A stretch of DNA of 64,000 nucleotides from JARFQW01 sp963842955 (GCA_963842955.1 CAWJIJ010000011.1:434001-498000); one strand, 5' to 3'; shown: positions 1 to 8,938, numbered from the stretch's first letter. Translations and numbers: made by a program. Notes: generated by a model not told the origin, from the letters alone.

Positions 1-356
1 GGCTGGTCTACCAGCTGAACGATGGCCATCGGCGCGGCGTCGCCAGCCCGGAAGCCGGTTTTCAGAATCCGCACATAACCACCGGGCCGATCCTGGTATC
101 GGGGACCGAGCTCGTTGAAGAGCTTGCCGACCACTTCCTTGTCCCGCAGCCGGTCGAAAGCCCGACGTCTCTGCGCCACCCCGTCAACCTTGGCGAGGGT
201 GATCAGGGGCTCGACGACCCGCCGAAGCTCCTTGGCCTTGGGCACCGTCGTGCGAATAGTGCCGTGACGGATAAGCGATGAGGTCATGTTGCGGAACATG
301 GCCCGTCGGTGTGAGCTGTTGCGGCCCAGCGGCCGCCCGGACTTACGATGTCGCAT
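1..356 (-). CDS. rplQ: Ribosomal protein L17 (C-terminus off window)
   Basis: The large-subunit protein L17 is the last gene of the alpha operon. Translation from the ATG at 356 begins MRHRKSGRPLGRNSSHRRAM, the family's conserved N-terminus, and continues in frame for 118 codons to the window edge. Family members are usually 120-130 residues, so only a few residues are missing. It lies 30 nt downstream of rpoA on the same strand, as in other gammaproteobacteria. Confidence 0.97.
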   Translation of the reverse strand, partial: MRHRKSGRPLGRNSSHRRAMFRNMTSSLIRHGTIRTTVPKAKELRRVVEPLITLAKVDGVAQRRRAFDRLRDKEVVGKLFNELGPRYQDRPGGYVRILKTGFRAGDAAPMAIVQLVDQ

Positions 357-386
357 GATTATTCAGTTCCCGTGAGCGGCCGCCGG

Positions 387-1388
387 TCAGGCAACGCGCT
401 CATCGTCCTGCCTGAGGCTGGCCGGCGGCCAGTTTTCCAGGCGCATTCCAAGAGTCAGCCCGTGGGCTTCCAGTACCTGCTTGATTTCCGTCAGGGACTT
501 CTTGCCCAGGTTCGGCGTTCTCAGCAGCTCGACTTCAGTGCGCTGCACCAGGTCACCGATGTAATTGATGCTTTCCGCCTTGAGGCAGTTGGCGGACCGG
601 ACCGTCAGTTCGAGTTCGTCCACCGGCTTCAAGAGAATCGGATCGATCGGCGGCTCCTTGCCGATGCCGGGGCCTTCTTCCTGGCCCTGCAGGTCCACGA
701 ACACCGCCAGCTGGTCCTTGAGGATCGCGCCGGCGCGGCGGATGGATTCCTCGGGATCGATGGTCCCGTTGGTCTCCAGGTCAATGATCAGCTTGTCCAG
801 GTCAGTACGCTGCTCCACCCGGGCAGCTTCGACCGTGTAGGCAACCCGGTTGATCGGGCTGAAGGACGCATCCAGCTGCAATCGCCCAATCGGGCCCCGC
901 TGCTCCTCGAACGTCGCCCGCTGCACAGCCGGCCGGTAGCCGCGGCCGCGCTCGACCTTGAGGCTGATATTCAGGCTGCCCGCCTTCGTCAATGTCGCGA
1001 TCAACAGATCCGGGTTGACGACTTCGATATCGTGGTCAGTGACGATATCGCCAGCCGTGACCTGTCCGGGCCCCTTCTTGGAAATCGTCAGCTCAGCGTG
1101 GTCGCGCGTGTGCATCCGCAAGGCAACCTGCTTGAGATTGAGCAGGATGTCCACGACGTCTTCCTGCACGCCCTCGATGCTGGTGTACTCGTGGAGCACG
1201 CCGTCGATTTCGGCCTCGACGATGGCCGAGCCCGGCATGGAGGACAACAGGACACGACGCAGGGCATTACCCAGCGTGTGACCGAAACCACGCTCGAAGG
1301 GCTCGATGATGATCCGGGCCGAGGTCGCGGTCTGGGACTGGACCCGGACCACACGCGGCTTGAGGAACTCGCTTACAGATGACTGCAT
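387..1388 (-). CDS. rpoA: RNA polymerase alpha subunit
   Basis: A 333-residue protein of normal length. The N-terminal assembly domain (about 1-235) contains the FERGFGHTLGNALRRVLLSS segment that nucleates the alpha dimer and binds beta and beta'. A linker rich in acidic residues and prolines follows. The C-terminal domain (about 250-320) carries RSANCLKAESI and the NLGKKSLTEIK helix, which contact UP elements and activators. It sits between rpsD and rplQ in the alpha operon and starts with ATG. Confidence 0.99.
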   Translation of the reverse strand: MQSSVSEFLKPRVVRVQSQTATSARIIIEPFERGFGHTLGNALRRVLLSSMPGSAIVEAEIDGVLHEYTSIEGVQEDVVDILLNLKQVALRMHTRDHAELTISKKGPGQVTAGDIVTDHDIEVVNPDLLIATLTKAGSLNISLKVERGRGYRPAVQRATFEEQRGPIGRLQLDASFSPINRVAYTVEAARVEQRTDLDKLIIDLETNGTIDPEESIRRAGAILKDQLAVFVDLQGQEEGPGIGKEPPIDPILLKPVDELELTVRSANCLKAESINYIGDLVQRTEVELLRTPNLGKKSLTEIKQVLEAHGLTLGMRLENWPPASLRQDDERVA

Positions 1389-1406
1389 GGATCTTAAGCC
1401 TCGCGA

Positions 1407-2027
1407 TTACTTGGAGTAGAGCTCGACGACCAGGTTTTCGTTGATGTCGGGAAGAATCTCGTCGCGATCCGGAAGCTGCTTCAACGTTCCGGTCATATTC
1501 TTCGTATCGACATCCACCCAGGCAGGGAGTCCGACCTGACCGGCGATCTCCAGAGCGTTCTGAATCCGCAGCTGCTTCCGGGCTTTCTCGCGAATGGCAA
1601 CAATGTCGCCGGCGCCAAGCTGACAGGACGGAATGTTGACAATTGTGCCGTTGACGGTGACGCCCTTGTGGCTGACGAGCTGCCGGGCCTCGGCCCGGGT
1701 GGCCGCAAAACCCATCCGGTAGACCGTATTGTCGAGGCGGCCTTCCAGGAGCTGAATCAGGTTTTCACCCGTGGAGCCCTTCTGCCGGGCGGCCTTCTTG
1801 TAGTAGTTCCGGAACTGGCGCTCCAGCACCCCGTACATGCGGCGGAGCTTCTGCTTCTCGCGCAACTGCAGGCCGTAGTCGGACACCCGCGGGCGCCGCT
1901 GGGGCGCGCCACCGGGAGGCACATCAGCCTTGCACTTCGAGTCCAGCGGACGAACGCTGCTCTTCAGGAAAAGATCGGTGCCCTCGCGACGGGAGAGCTT
2001 GCACTTGGGTCCAAGATACCTAGCCAT
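1407..2027 (-). CDS. rpsD: Ribosomal protein S4
   Basis: A 206-residue small-subunit primary 16S rRNA binding protein that begins MARYLGPKCKLSRREG. The S4 RNA-binding domain lies at about residues 95-160 (GRLDNTVYRMGFAATRAEARQ). In E. coli S4 is the translational repressor of the alpha operon; whether that holds here cannot be read from the sequence. It is 12 nt downstream of rpsK and 18 nt upstream of rpoA. Confidence 0.99.
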   Translation of the reverse strand: MARYLGPKCKLSRREGTDLFLKSSVRPLDSKCKADVPPGGAPQRRPRVSDYGLQLREKQKLRRMYGVLERQFRNYYKKAARQKGSTGENLIQLLEGRLDNTVYRMGFAATRAEARQLVSHKGVTVNGTIVNIPSCQLGAGDIVAIREKARKQLRIQNALEIAGQVGLPAWVDVDTKNMTGTLKQLPDRDEILPDINENLVVELYSK

Positions 2028-2039
2028 GTGTACTCTCCG

Positions 2040-2429
2040 TCAAACCCGCCGCTTCTTCGGCGGTCGGCAGCCGTTGTGCGGGATCGGCGTGATGTCTTCG
2101 ATGTTCGTGATGCGGAAACCTGCCGCGTTAAGGGAGCGCACAGCAGACTCGCGGCCCGGACCGGGCCCCTTCACCCGGACTTCGATGTTCTTCACACCGT
2201 ATTCCTGAGCCACCTGGCCGGCCCTCTCGGCGGCCACCTGGGCGGCGAAAGGCGTGCTTTTCCGGGAACCCCGGAAGCCACAGCCTCCGGCAGTCGCCCA
2301 GGAGAGCGCATTTCCCTGACGATCGGTAATCGTCACGATGGTGTTATTGAAGGACGCATGAATGTGAGCGATGGCGTCCACCACCGTTCTCGTGATCTTC
2401 TTGCGCGTCCGGGTTGTCGGCTTTGCCAT
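2040..2429 (-). CDS. rpsK: Ribosomal protein S11
   Basis: A 129-residue small-subunit platform protein. Its start (MAKPTTRTRKKITRTV) and basic C-terminus (PIPHNGCRPPKKRRV) match the family over its whole length. It lies in the alpha operon between rpsM (60 nt upstream) and rpsD (12 nt downstream). Confidence 0.99.
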   Translation of the reverse strand: MAKPTTRTRKKITRTVVDAIAHIHASFNNTIVTITDRQGNALSWATAGGCGFRGSRKSTPFAAQVAAERAGQVAQEYGVKNIEVRVKGPGPGRESAVRSLNAAGFRITNIEDITPIPHNGCRPPKKRRV

Positions 2430-2489
2430 AGGAAATACCTGTAAGAGCCCCTGCTCGGAGGGTCTGGGCTACTCGTTCTTCGCTGACAG

Positions 2490-2846
2490 CTACTTGCGGA
2501 TCGGGCGACGCGGACCCTTTCGGGTGCGCGCATTGGTCCGGGTACGCTGACCGTGCATCGGGAGGCCGCGCCGGTGGCGGATGCCGCGATAGCAGCCCAG
2601 ATCCATAAGACGCTTGATGTTCATGGAGATCTCCCTGCGGAGATCGCCTTCGACTTCGAACTTCGCTACGGCCGAGCGCAAGCGTTCGACCTCCGGTTCT
2701 GCGAGGTCTCGCACCTTGGTGTCCGGGGCGACACCGGCCGCCTCACAGATCATCCGGGCACGAGTCCGGCCCACGCCATAGATGTGCGTGAGCGCGATCA
2801 CCGTGTGCTTGTTCACTGGGATGTTGATTCCCGCGATACGGGCCAT
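2490..2846 (-). CDS. rpsM: Ribosomal protein S13
   Basis: A 118-residue small-subunit head protein that contacts the P-site tRNA and bridges to L5. It begins MARIAGINIPVNKHTVIALT and ends with the basic GQRTRTNARTRKGPRRPIRK tail typical of S13. It is the first large gene of the alpha operon, 74 nt after rpmJ. Confidence 0.99.
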   Translation of the reverse strand: MARIAGINIPVNKHTVIALTHIYGVGRTRARMICEAAGVAPDTKVRDLAEPEVERLRSAVAKFEVEGDLRREISMNIKRLMDLGCYRGIRHRRGLPMHGQRTRTNARTRKGPRRPIRK

Positions 2847-2920
2847 TTACGCCGTCTCCTGTAAGCAGCGCGAAGCCGACCAATATATCTGAGGCCGACC
2901 TTGCATTCAATACCTAAGCG

Positions 2921-3034
2921 CTAGCCCTGCCGCTGTTTGTGGCGCGGGTCAGAACAAATCACGCGCACAACGCCCTTGCGTCGGATGATCTTGCAGTTCC
3001 TGCACATTTTCTTAACGGAAGCACGCACTTTCAT
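2921..3034 (-). CDS. rpmJ: Ribosomal protein L36 (zinc-binding form)
   Basis: A 37-residue protein that begins MKVRASVKKMC. Two Cys in the MCRNCK segment, a third Cys in VICSDP and a His in PRHK form the C-x2-C-x12-C-x4-H zinc site of the C+ type L36. Length and sequence are complete. It lies between secY (26 nt upstream) and rpsM, the usual position at the spc/alpha boundary. Confidence 0.98.
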   Translation of the reverse strand: MKVRASVKKMCRNCKIIRRKGVVRVICSDPRHKQRQG

Positions 3035-3060
3035 TCTCTCTCTCCTGAAGGCTCAGCAGC

Positions 3061-4407
3061 TCAGCGGACCTGGCCGGCCCGGCCGTAGCCTTTCAAATTG
3101 GCCTTCTTCATCAGGCCGTCGTACTGGTGACTCATCAGGTGAGCCTGCAGCTGCGCCATGAAATCCATAAACACGACCACGATAATCAGAAGCGACGTGC
3201 CTCCGAAGTAGAACGGCACGTTCCAGTACATGATCATGAATTCGGGCAGCAGGCAGACCGATGTCACGTAGATGGCACCCCAGAACGTCAGCTTGGTCAG
3301 CACCGAGTCGATGTACTCGCCGGTTTGCTGGCCGGGGCGAATCCCCGGGATAAATGCTCCGGAACGCTTGAGATTGTCCGCTGTCTCCCGCGAATTGAAC
3401 ACCAGGGCGGTGTAGAAAAAGCAGAAGAATATGATCAGGCCCGCGTAGAGCAGGACATAGATGGGCTGGCCCGGGGACAGCTTGCTCGCGATGGCCTGAA
3501 GCCAGCTGAATTTCTCACTTGTTCCGAACCACTGTGCAATCGTTGCCGGGAAGAGAATCAGGCTCGAGGCAAAGATGGGCGGAATCACGCCGGACATGTT
3601 GAGCTTGAAGGGCAGGTGCGTCGTGGTGCCCTGGTAGAGCTTGCGCCCCATCTGCCGCTTGGCGTAATTGACCGGAATGCGCCGCTGGGCGCGCTCGACG
3701 AACACCACGAATGCCGTCACGGCCAGAACCAGGATGAACAGGATCAGGGCAAGGGCCGCGGGCATTTCGCCGGTGCGGACCAGCTCCAGGGTCCCGCCGA
3801 TGGCCGCCGGCAATCCGGCGATGATGCTCGACAGAATGATCATCGAGATACCGTTGCCGATACCGCGCTCGGTCACCTGCTCACCCAGCCACATCAGGAA
3901 CATGGTGCCCGTCACGAGGGTGATGGCCGTGATCATGACGAACTGGGGACCCGGGTTGATCACCACGCCCTGGTTCTGGAAAGCAATGGCCGCGCCCACC
4001 GACTGGAATGACGCCAGCGCCACCGTACCGTAGCGGGTGTACTGGGTGATCTTTCGGCGGCCCGATTCGCCTTCCTTGCGAAGCTGCTGGAGACTGGGAA
4101 CGACGACCGCCATCATCTGCATGATGATCGAGGCCGAGATGTACGGCATGATGCCGAGGGCAAAGATCGACAGGCGCTCCAACGCGCCTCCCGAGAACAT
4201 ATTGAACACGCTCAGGATCGTGCCCTGCTGCTGCTCGAAGAAGCTCGCCAGGGCCTGCGGGTCAATTCCCGGCACCGGAATAAACGTGCCGATCCGATAG
4301 ACGATCAGCGCGCCCAGCAGAAAGAAGAGCCGCTGCCGGAGTTCGCCCAGCCGGCTCGCCTCGGCCAGTGCAGCCGCGGGGTTCGCTTGTGTCGGTGCCT
4401 TCGCCAC
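3061..4407 (-). CDS. secY: Protein translocase subunit SecY
   Basis: The channel subunit of the Sec translocon in the inner membrane, 448 residues with ten hydrophobic segments. Landmarks are the plug region (PGIDPQALASFF), GIMPYISASIIMQ, and the cytoplasmic loop EGESGRRKITQYTRYGT. The start codon is GTG at 4407, preceded by an AGAGGG Shine-Dalgarno sequence. The gene lies at the end of the spc operon after rplO, as in other gammaproteobacteria. Confidence 0.99.
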   Translation of the reverse strand: MAKAPTQANPAAALAEASRLGELRQRLFFLLGALIVYRIGTFIPVPGIDPQALASFFEQQQGTILSVFNMFSGGALERLSIFALGIMPYISASIIMQMMAVVVPSLQQLRKEGESGRRKITQYTRYGTVALASFQSVGAAIAFQNQGVVINPGPQFVMITAITLVTGTMFLMWLGEQVTERGIGNGISMIILSSIIAGLPAAIGGTLELVRTGEMPAALALILFILVLAVTAFVVFVERAQRRIPVNYAKRQMGRKLYQGTTTHLPFKLNMSGVIPPIFASSLILFPATIAQWFGTSEKFSWLQAIASKLSPGQPIYVLLYAGLIIFFCFFYTALVFNSRETADNLKRSGAFIPGIRPGQQTGEYIDSVLTKLTFWGAIYVTSVCLLPEFMIMYWNVPFYFGGTSLLIIVVVFMDFMAQLQAHLMSHQYDGLMKKANLKGYGRAGQVR

Positions 4408-4426
4408 GATGAGTGAGCCCTCTCGG

Positions 4427-4855
4427 CTAGTCCTCGATGGTTCCGCCGGCGGCCTCGATGGCCTTGCGGGCCCCCGGGGTAACCGCCAGACCTTTGACCT
4501 TTACCGCCCGGGTCAGCTCACCGGAGGCGATTACCTTGACCCGCTCGGCCTGCTGACCGACGAGCCCGGCCTTCTTCAGGGCCAGCAAATCGACGACGTC
4601 CGCCTCGACGGAACCCAGCTCGTGAAGACGCAGCTCCTCGGAGAAACGTCCCTTGCGGGAGGCAAAACCGACCTTCGGCAATCGCCGCTGAAGGGGCATC
4701 TGGCCGCCTTCGAAGCCGACCTTATGGAACCCGCCGGAACGGGCCTTCTGGCCCTTCATGCCGCGCCCACTGGTCTTGCCCTGGCCCGCGGAATGGCCTC
4801 GGCCTACCCGCTTCGGCGCCTTGCGGCTTCCCGGCTTGATGGTATTGAGACGCAT
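4427..4855 (-). CDS. rplO: Ribosomal protein L15
   Basis: A 142-residue large-subunit protein. The glycine- and basic-rich N-terminus (GRGHSAGQGKTSGRGMKGQKA) is the L15 signature, and the C-terminal globular part ends in AIEAAGGTIED. It starts 1 nt after the rpmD stop codon and is 19 nt upstream of secY. Confidence 0.99.
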   Translation of the reverse strand: MRLNTIKPGSRKAPKRVGRGHSAGQGKTSGRGMKGQKARSGGFHKVGFEGGQMPLQRRLPKVGFASRKGRFSEELRLHELGSVEADVVDLLALKKAGLVGQQAERVKVIASGELTRAVKVKGLAVTPGARKAIEAAGGTIED

Positions 4856-4856
4856 A

Positions 4857-5060
4857 TCAGGCGTCCTCCACTCGGAGAAGGTATGAGACCTTGTTGATCA
4901 TTCCGCGATTCTCCGGGGTGTCGGCGACGACCACACTGTGGTTGATACGCCGGAGTCCGAGGCCGGAAACGCAGGCCTTGTGGCTCTTCAGCCGTCCGCT
5001 GATGCTCTTGATCAGTGTCAGTCGCACCTGCGAAGGAGCCGTGTTCTTCTTGGCTGCCAT
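4857..5060 (-). CDS. rpmD: Ribosomal protein L30
   Basis: A 67-residue large-subunit protein with the L30 core VRLTLIKSISGRLKSHKACV and the segment GLRRINHSVVVADTPENRGM. The open frame extends further upstream, but the ATG at 5060 gives the family's normal length and lies 4 nt after the rpsE stop. It forms a tight rpsE-rpmD-rplO unit. Confidence 0.97.
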   Translation of the reverse strand: MAAKKNTAPSQVRLTLIKSISGRLKSHKACVSGLGLRRINHSVVVADTPENRGMINKVSYLLRVEDA

Positions 5061-5064
5061 TGGT

Positions 5065-5571
5065 CTAACCCAGAATCTCTTCGACGCTCTTGCCACGCTT
5101 TGCGGCAATGACCTCGGGGCTGTTGATCGAGGTCAGCGCGGTAACGGTGGCGCGAACGATGTTGATGGGATTGCGCGAGCCATAGCTCTTGGCCAGCACG
5201 TTGCGGACTCCGGCGCACTCGAACACGGCGCGCATCGCGCCGCCCGCAATGACACCCGTACCATCAGAGGCCGGCTGCATGTACACCCGCGTCGCACCAT
5301 GCTCGCCCGTGGTCGCGTACTGAAGGGTGTCGCCCTTCAGGTGCACACGCTGCATGTTCTTGCGAGCCGACTGCATCGCCTTCTGAATGGCCACGGGAAC
5401 TTCCCGGGCCTTGCCATAGCCGAAACCGACCCGGCCGGTTCCGTCGCCCACCACCGTGAGGGCGGTGAAGCCGAACTGCCGTCCGCCTTTGACTACCTTG
5501 GCGACGCGGTTGACGGTGACGAGTTTCTCAATGAGATCGTCGCCTCCGCTCCTATTATCAAATGCTGCCAT
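5065..5571 (-). CDS. rpsE: Ribosomal protein S5
   Basis: A 168-residue small-subunit protein involved in decoding accuracy. The double-stranded-RNA-binding-like N-terminal domain contains VNRVAKVVKGGRQFGFTALT and VGFGYGKAREVP; the C-terminal domain contains GVRNVLAKSYGSRNPINIVRAT. The ATG at 5571 was chosen because it gives the canonical start MAAFDNRSGGDDL. The open frame upstream of it overlaps rplR and has no family similarity. Confidence 0.98.
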   Translation of the reverse strand: MAAFDNRSGGDDLIEKLVTVNRVAKVVKGGRQFGFTALTVVGDGTGRVGFGYGKAREVPVAIQKAMQSARKNMQRVHLKGDTLQYATTGEHGATRVYMQPASDGTGVIAGGAMRAVFECAGVRNVLAKSYGSRNPINIVRATVTALTSINSPEVIAAKRGKSVEEILG

Positions 5572-5599
5572 ATCCGAAAAACCCCTGGGGCCGTTTTCT

Positions 5600-5953
5600 T
5601 CAGAATTCCAGCCCGTTTTCGCGGGCGGCGTCAGCCAGCGCCTTGACGCGGCCGTGATACTTGAAACCGGATCGGTCGAACGCCACGCGGCTGATGCCCG
5701 CGGCCTTCGCCTTCTCGGCAATCGCCTTGCCAACGGCCACGGCCGCGCCGACGTTGCCGGTTCCCTCGATGCCCTTGCGAATCCCGGCCTCGAGAGTGGA
5801 GGCCGAAGCCAGCACGGTTCCGCCGTCCGGCGCAATCACCTGGGCGTAGATATGCCGGGGCGTGCGGTGCACCGTCAGACGGTTCTCCCCAAGCTCCCGA
5901 ATCTTTCCCCGGCCGCGGCGGGCACGCCGCGCTCTGCTTGTCTTCTTGTCCAT
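5600..5953 (-). CDS. rplR: Ribosomal protein L18
   Basis: A 117-residue large-subunit protein that binds 5S rRNA together with L5 and L25. It has the basic N-terminus MDKKTSRARRARRGRGKIRE and the family C-terminus DRSGFKYHGRVKALADAARE. It lies between rplF and rpsE in the spc operon. Confidence 0.99.
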   Translation of the reverse strand: MDKKTSRARRARRGRGKIRELGENRLTVHRTPRHIYAQVIAPDGGTVLASASTLEAGIRKGIEGTGNVGAAVAVGKAIAEKAKAAGISRVAFDRSGFKYHGRVKALADAARENGLEF

Positions 5954-5965
5954 GACTCAAATCAC

Positions 5966-6499
5966 CTACTTCTTCTTGGCTTCTTTCATTACCACGCGTT
6001 CGTCCGAGTAGCGCACGCCCTTGCCCTTATAGGGCTCCGGCGGACGGTACGCGCGAATCTCCGCGGCAACCTGACCAACCTTCTGTTTGTCCACGCCCTT
6101 TACCAGAACTTCGGTCTGGCTGGGCGTCTCGACTTCCACGCCCTCGGGGACCTGGTAGGCCACCGGGTGCGAAAAGCCAAGCGTGAGGTTAAGCGTCCGC
6201 CCCTGCGCCTGGGCGCGGTAGCCGACGCCAACGAGCTCAAGCTTCTTTTCGAAGCCGTTGGACACACCCGCAACCATGTTGGAAATCAGGGCGCGGGTGG
6301 TGCCGGCCATGGCCATCGTGGACTTGCCGCCCTCCGCAAGCGTCACGGAGGCCTCGGCGCCGTCGACGGTCAGATCGACCCCCGATCGGAGATCCATGGA
6401 CAACTCGCCCTTGGGCCCCTTTACGGTAACCCGGCGGTCCTGCTCCTTCAGCTCCACCCCCTTGGGCAGCTGGACGGGCAACTTGGCGACTCTGGACAT
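5966..6499 (-). CDS. rplF: Ribosomal protein L6
   Basis: A 177-residue large-subunit protein near the factor-binding site. It has the two repeated L6 domains, with the C-terminal signature KVGQVAAEIRAYRPPEPYKGKG followed by GVRYSDERVVMKEAKKK. It is complete, with 90 nt separating it from rpsH upstream. Confidence 0.99.
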   Translation of the reverse strand: MSRVAKLPVQLPKGVELKEQDRRVTVKGPKGELSMDLRSGVDLTVDGAEASVTLAEGGKSTMAMAGTTRALISNMVAGVSNGFEKKLELVGVGYRAQAQGRTLNLTLGFSHPVAYQVPEGVEVETPSQTEVLVKGVDKQKVGQVAAEIRAYRPPEPYKGKGVRYSDERVVMKEAKKK

Positions 6500-6589
6500 C
6501 GTTCTCTCTCGTCAAAGGTGCCCCTGCGGGCACTGCTGAAACGTTCTAACTAAGCTGGCAAAAATCCTGTGCAATCGGCGCGCCCATCA

Positions 6590-6985
6590 TCAGGACACGA
6601 CGCAAAGCACTTCTCCACCCTGGCCCTTGGCCCGGGCTTCGCGATCGCTCATCACGCCACCGGACGTGGACACGATCGCCACTCCGAGACCGCCAATCAC
6701 CTTGGGCAACTCATCCTTGCCGCGGAAGATCCGGCGGCCGGGCTTGCTGACACGCTGCAGGGTTTCGATGACGGGCTTGCCGTCGAAGTACTTGAGCTCG
6801 ACAAGCAGCGTGTCCTTGCCTTCGACAGTCTCGCTGCGGAAATCCGCGATGAAACCCTCGTCCTTGAGCACAGCCAGTATCGACTTCTTCATGCGCGAGG
6901 CGGGCACGGCCACATGGGCCTTGCCGGCCTTCTGGCCGTTGCGGATGCGGGTCAGGAGATCCGCGATGGGGTCGGTCATGCTCAT
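6590..6985 (-). CDS. rpsH: Ribosomal protein S8
   Basis: A 131-residue small-subunit 16S rRNA binding protein. It begins MSMTDPIADLLTRIRNGQ and ends with the C-terminal rRNA-binding motif STSGGVMSDREARAKGQGGE. S8 is the feedback repressor of the spc operon in E. coli; I did not identify its target site here. Confidence 0.99.
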   Translation of the reverse strand: MSMTDPIADLLTRIRNGQKAGKAHVAVPASRMKKSILAVLKDEGFIADFRSETVEGKDTLLVELKYFDGKPVIETLQRVSKPGRRIFRGKDELPKVIGGLGVAIVSTSGGVMSDREARAKGQGGEVLCVVS

Positions 6986-7019
6986 TGCCAGTTGTTCCTA
7001 AATCGTGTGGTATCGAGCC

Positions 7020-7325
7020 CTACCAGCTCGCCTTGGAGAGCCCGGGGATTTCGCCCTTCATCGTGGCCTCACGCAGCTTGTTGCGACCGAGACCGAACTT
7101 CCGGTAGTAGCCGTGCGGCCGGCCGGTGATCGAACAACGGTTGCGCATGCGCACCGGGCTGGCGTCACGGGGCATCTTGTGCAGCTTCTCCAGCGCGACC
7201 TGCTTTTCGTCGTCGCTGAACTTCGGGCTGCGGATCACTTCCTTCAGCTCGGCCCGCTTGACCGCGTACCTGGCGACCATCTTGGATCGCTTGATCTCGC
7301 GCTGAATCATCGACTTCTTGGCCAT
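7020..7325 (-). CDS. rpsN: Ribosomal protein S14 (zinc-independent long form)
   Basis: A 101-residue small-subunit head protein. It is the long form without the four-cysteine zinc site (only one Cys, in RNRCSITGRPHGYYRKFGL), so it is zinc-independent, in contrast to the C+ type L36 in this window. It lies between rplE and rpsH. Confidence 0.99.
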   Translation of the reverse strand: MAKKSMIQREIKRSKMVARYAVKRAELKEVIRSPKFSDDEKQVALEKLHKMPRDASPVRMRNRCSITGRPHGYYRKFGLGRNKLREATMKGEIPGLSKASW

Positions 7326-7337
7326 CTACCGGGCTCC

Positions 7338-7880
7338 TTACTGCTTCTTGAACGGGAAGTTAAACGCTGCAAGCAGTGCCTGGCCTTCCTCGTCGGTCTT
7401 CGCGCTGGTCGTAATCGTGATGTCCATGCCGCGGATCGCGTCCACCTGGTCGTAATCGACCTCGGGGAAAATGATCTGCTCGCGCACGCCCATGCTGTAA
7501 TTGCCGCGCCCATCGAAGGACTTCGGCGACAGACCGCGAAAGTCGCGAACTCGCGGAATAGCGATATTCACGAGGCGGTCGAGAAACTCGTACATACGCT
7601 CCCGCCGCAAGGTCACCTTGCAGCCGACCGGATAGCCGTCGCGAATTTTGAAGCTCGCGACCGACTTGCGGGCGGCGCAGACCAGCGGCTTCTGGCCGGA
7701 GATCTTTTCCAGGTCGGACAGGGCATGGTCCATGACCTTGCGGTCACCGACGGCCTCACCAACGCCCATGTTGATGGTGATCTTCTCGATCCGCGGCACG
7801 GCCATGACGTTGTCGAGCCCAAGCTTTTCCTTGAGCTCGCCAACCACGGTGTCACGGTAATATTCCTGCAGTCTGGACAT
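7338..7880 (-). CDS. rplE: Ribosomal protein L5
   Basis: A 180-residue large-subunit protein that binds 5S rRNA and contacts P-site tRNA. Signatures are KITINMGVGEAVGDRK and GYPVGCKVTLRRERMYEFL. The start MSRLQEYYRD at 7880 matches the family; the frame is open upstream but that part overlaps rplX. It is 13 nt downstream of rplX. Confidence 0.98.
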   Translation of the reverse strand: MSRLQEYYRDTVVGELKEKLGLDNVMAVPRIEKITINMGVGEAVGDRKVMDHALSDLEKISGQKPLVCAARKSVASFKIRDGYPVGCKVTLRRERMYEFLDRLVNIAIPRVRDFRGLSPKSFDGRGNYSMGVREQIIFPEVDYDQVDAIRGMDITITTSAKTDEEGQALLAAFNFPFKKQ

Positions 7881-7893
7881 TTCGCTTAACCCG

Positions 7894-8211
7894 CTAGACG
7901 TCAACGACTTCGTTGTCGGACTTGAAATAACGAACCTTGCGACCGTCCTCGAGGGTCTTGACACCCACACGGTCGCCCTTCTTGGCGGACGGGTTATAGA
8001 GCATCACGTTGGAAGCATGCACGGGCATCTCTTTTTCGATGATCCCGCCCTGTACCCCGGCGTTGGGGTTTGGTTTCTGGTGCTTCTTCACCACGTTGAT
8101 GTTCTCCACGAGAACCCGATCGTTCTCCAGAACGCTCAGTACGGTCCCGCGGCGACCTTTGTCCTTACCCGTGATGACGATCACGTCATCGCCTTTCTTG
8201 ATCCTGTTCAT
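7894..8211 (-). CDS. rplX: Ribosomal protein L24
   Basis: A 105-residue large-subunit assembly-initiator protein. It has an N-terminal KOW motif (KGDDVIVITGKDKGRRGTVL) followed by NVVKKHQKPNP. It lies between rplN and rplE in the spc operon. Confidence 0.99.
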   Translation of the reverse strand: MNRIKKGDDVIVITGKDKGRRGTVLSVLENDRVLVENINVVKKHQKPNPNAGVQGGIIEKEMPVHASNVMLYNPSAKKGDRVGVKTLEDGRKVRYFKSDNEVVDV

Positions 8212-8234
8212 ACTGCCAGCCTCCCGGAGCGCCC

Positions 8235-8603
8235 TTAGAGGACCTCAGGCGCGAGGGAAATAATTTTCATAAAGTTGCCGGTACGGAGCTCACGGGTCAC
8301 AGGCCCGAAAATACGCGTTCCGATCGGCTCCAGGCGGTTGTTCAGCAGCACCGCGGCGTTGCCGTCAAAGCGAATCAGCGACCCATCCGGGCGGCGCACA
8401 CCCTTACGTGTGCGGACGACAACGGCGTTGTACACCTCGCCCTTCTTGACCTTGCCCCGCGGTATCGCGTCCTTGACGCTGACCTTGATGATGTCGCCTA
8501 CCGCTGCGTAGCGGCGCTTCGACCCACCGAGGACCTTGATGCACTGGAGCCGACGCGCACCGGAGTTATCCGCAGCGGTCAGAATGGTCTGCATCTGGAT
8601 CAT
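8235..8603 (-). CDS. rplN: Ribosomal protein L14
   Basis: A 122-residue large-subunit protein and first gene of the spc segment. It begins MIQMQTILTAADNSGARRLQ and has the family segment GRKVKKGEVYNAVVVRTRK (here written around residues 50-66) and the C-terminus MKIISLAPEVL. A 56-nt gap to rpsQ upstream holds a short GGCGG/CCGCC hairpin (8634-8649) but no convincing promoter. Confidence 0.99.
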   Translation of the reverse strand: MIQMQTILTAADNSGARRLQCIKVLGGSKRRYAAVGDIIKVSVKDAIPRGKVKKGEVYNAVVVRTRKGVRRPDGSLIRFDGNAAVLLNNRLEPIGTRIFGPVTRELRTGNFMKIISLAPEVL

Positions 8604-8659
8604 GACTGGTCTCTCACTCTCAACCTACAAACAGGCGGATAAAGCCGCCCTATCCTGCG

Positions 8660-8938
8660 TCAGCGGCCCGCGGCGCGCTCGACAATTTCCACCAGACGCC
8701 ATGCCTTACGCCGCGAAATCGGCCGGCATTCGGCGATGTTCACGGTGTCGCCGACGTGGCATTCGTTGTTCTCGTCGTGAATCAGGAACTTGGACGTCCT
8801 GCGGATGTACTTCCCATAGATGGGATGCTTGACCAACCGCTCAACGGCGACGGCCGCACTCTTGTCCATGCCGGCGCTGACCACGCGACCCGTAACGGTT
8901 CGCTTCGTCTGGACGCTGCTGTCGACGTTCTCACTCAT
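8660..8938 (-). CDS. rpsQ: Ribosomal protein S17
   Basis: A 92-residue primary 16S rRNA binding protein with the OB-fold segments TVTGRVVSAGMDKSAAVAVE and KYIRRTSKFLIHDENNECHVGD. Its ATG overlaps the rpmC stop codon (ATGA), indicating translational coupling. Confidence 0.99.
   Translation of the reverse strand: MSENVDSSVQTKRTVTGRVVSAGMDKSAAVAVERLVKHPIYGKYIRRTSKFLIHDENNECHVGDTVNIAECRPISRRKAWRLVEIVERAAGR

Noticed and set aside
348..1382. Long plus-strand open frame over rpoA (344 codons)
   Set aside because: It is antisense to rpoA, which is unmistakable. High GC produces long antisense frames all along the minus-strand ribosomal block, and none has family similarity.
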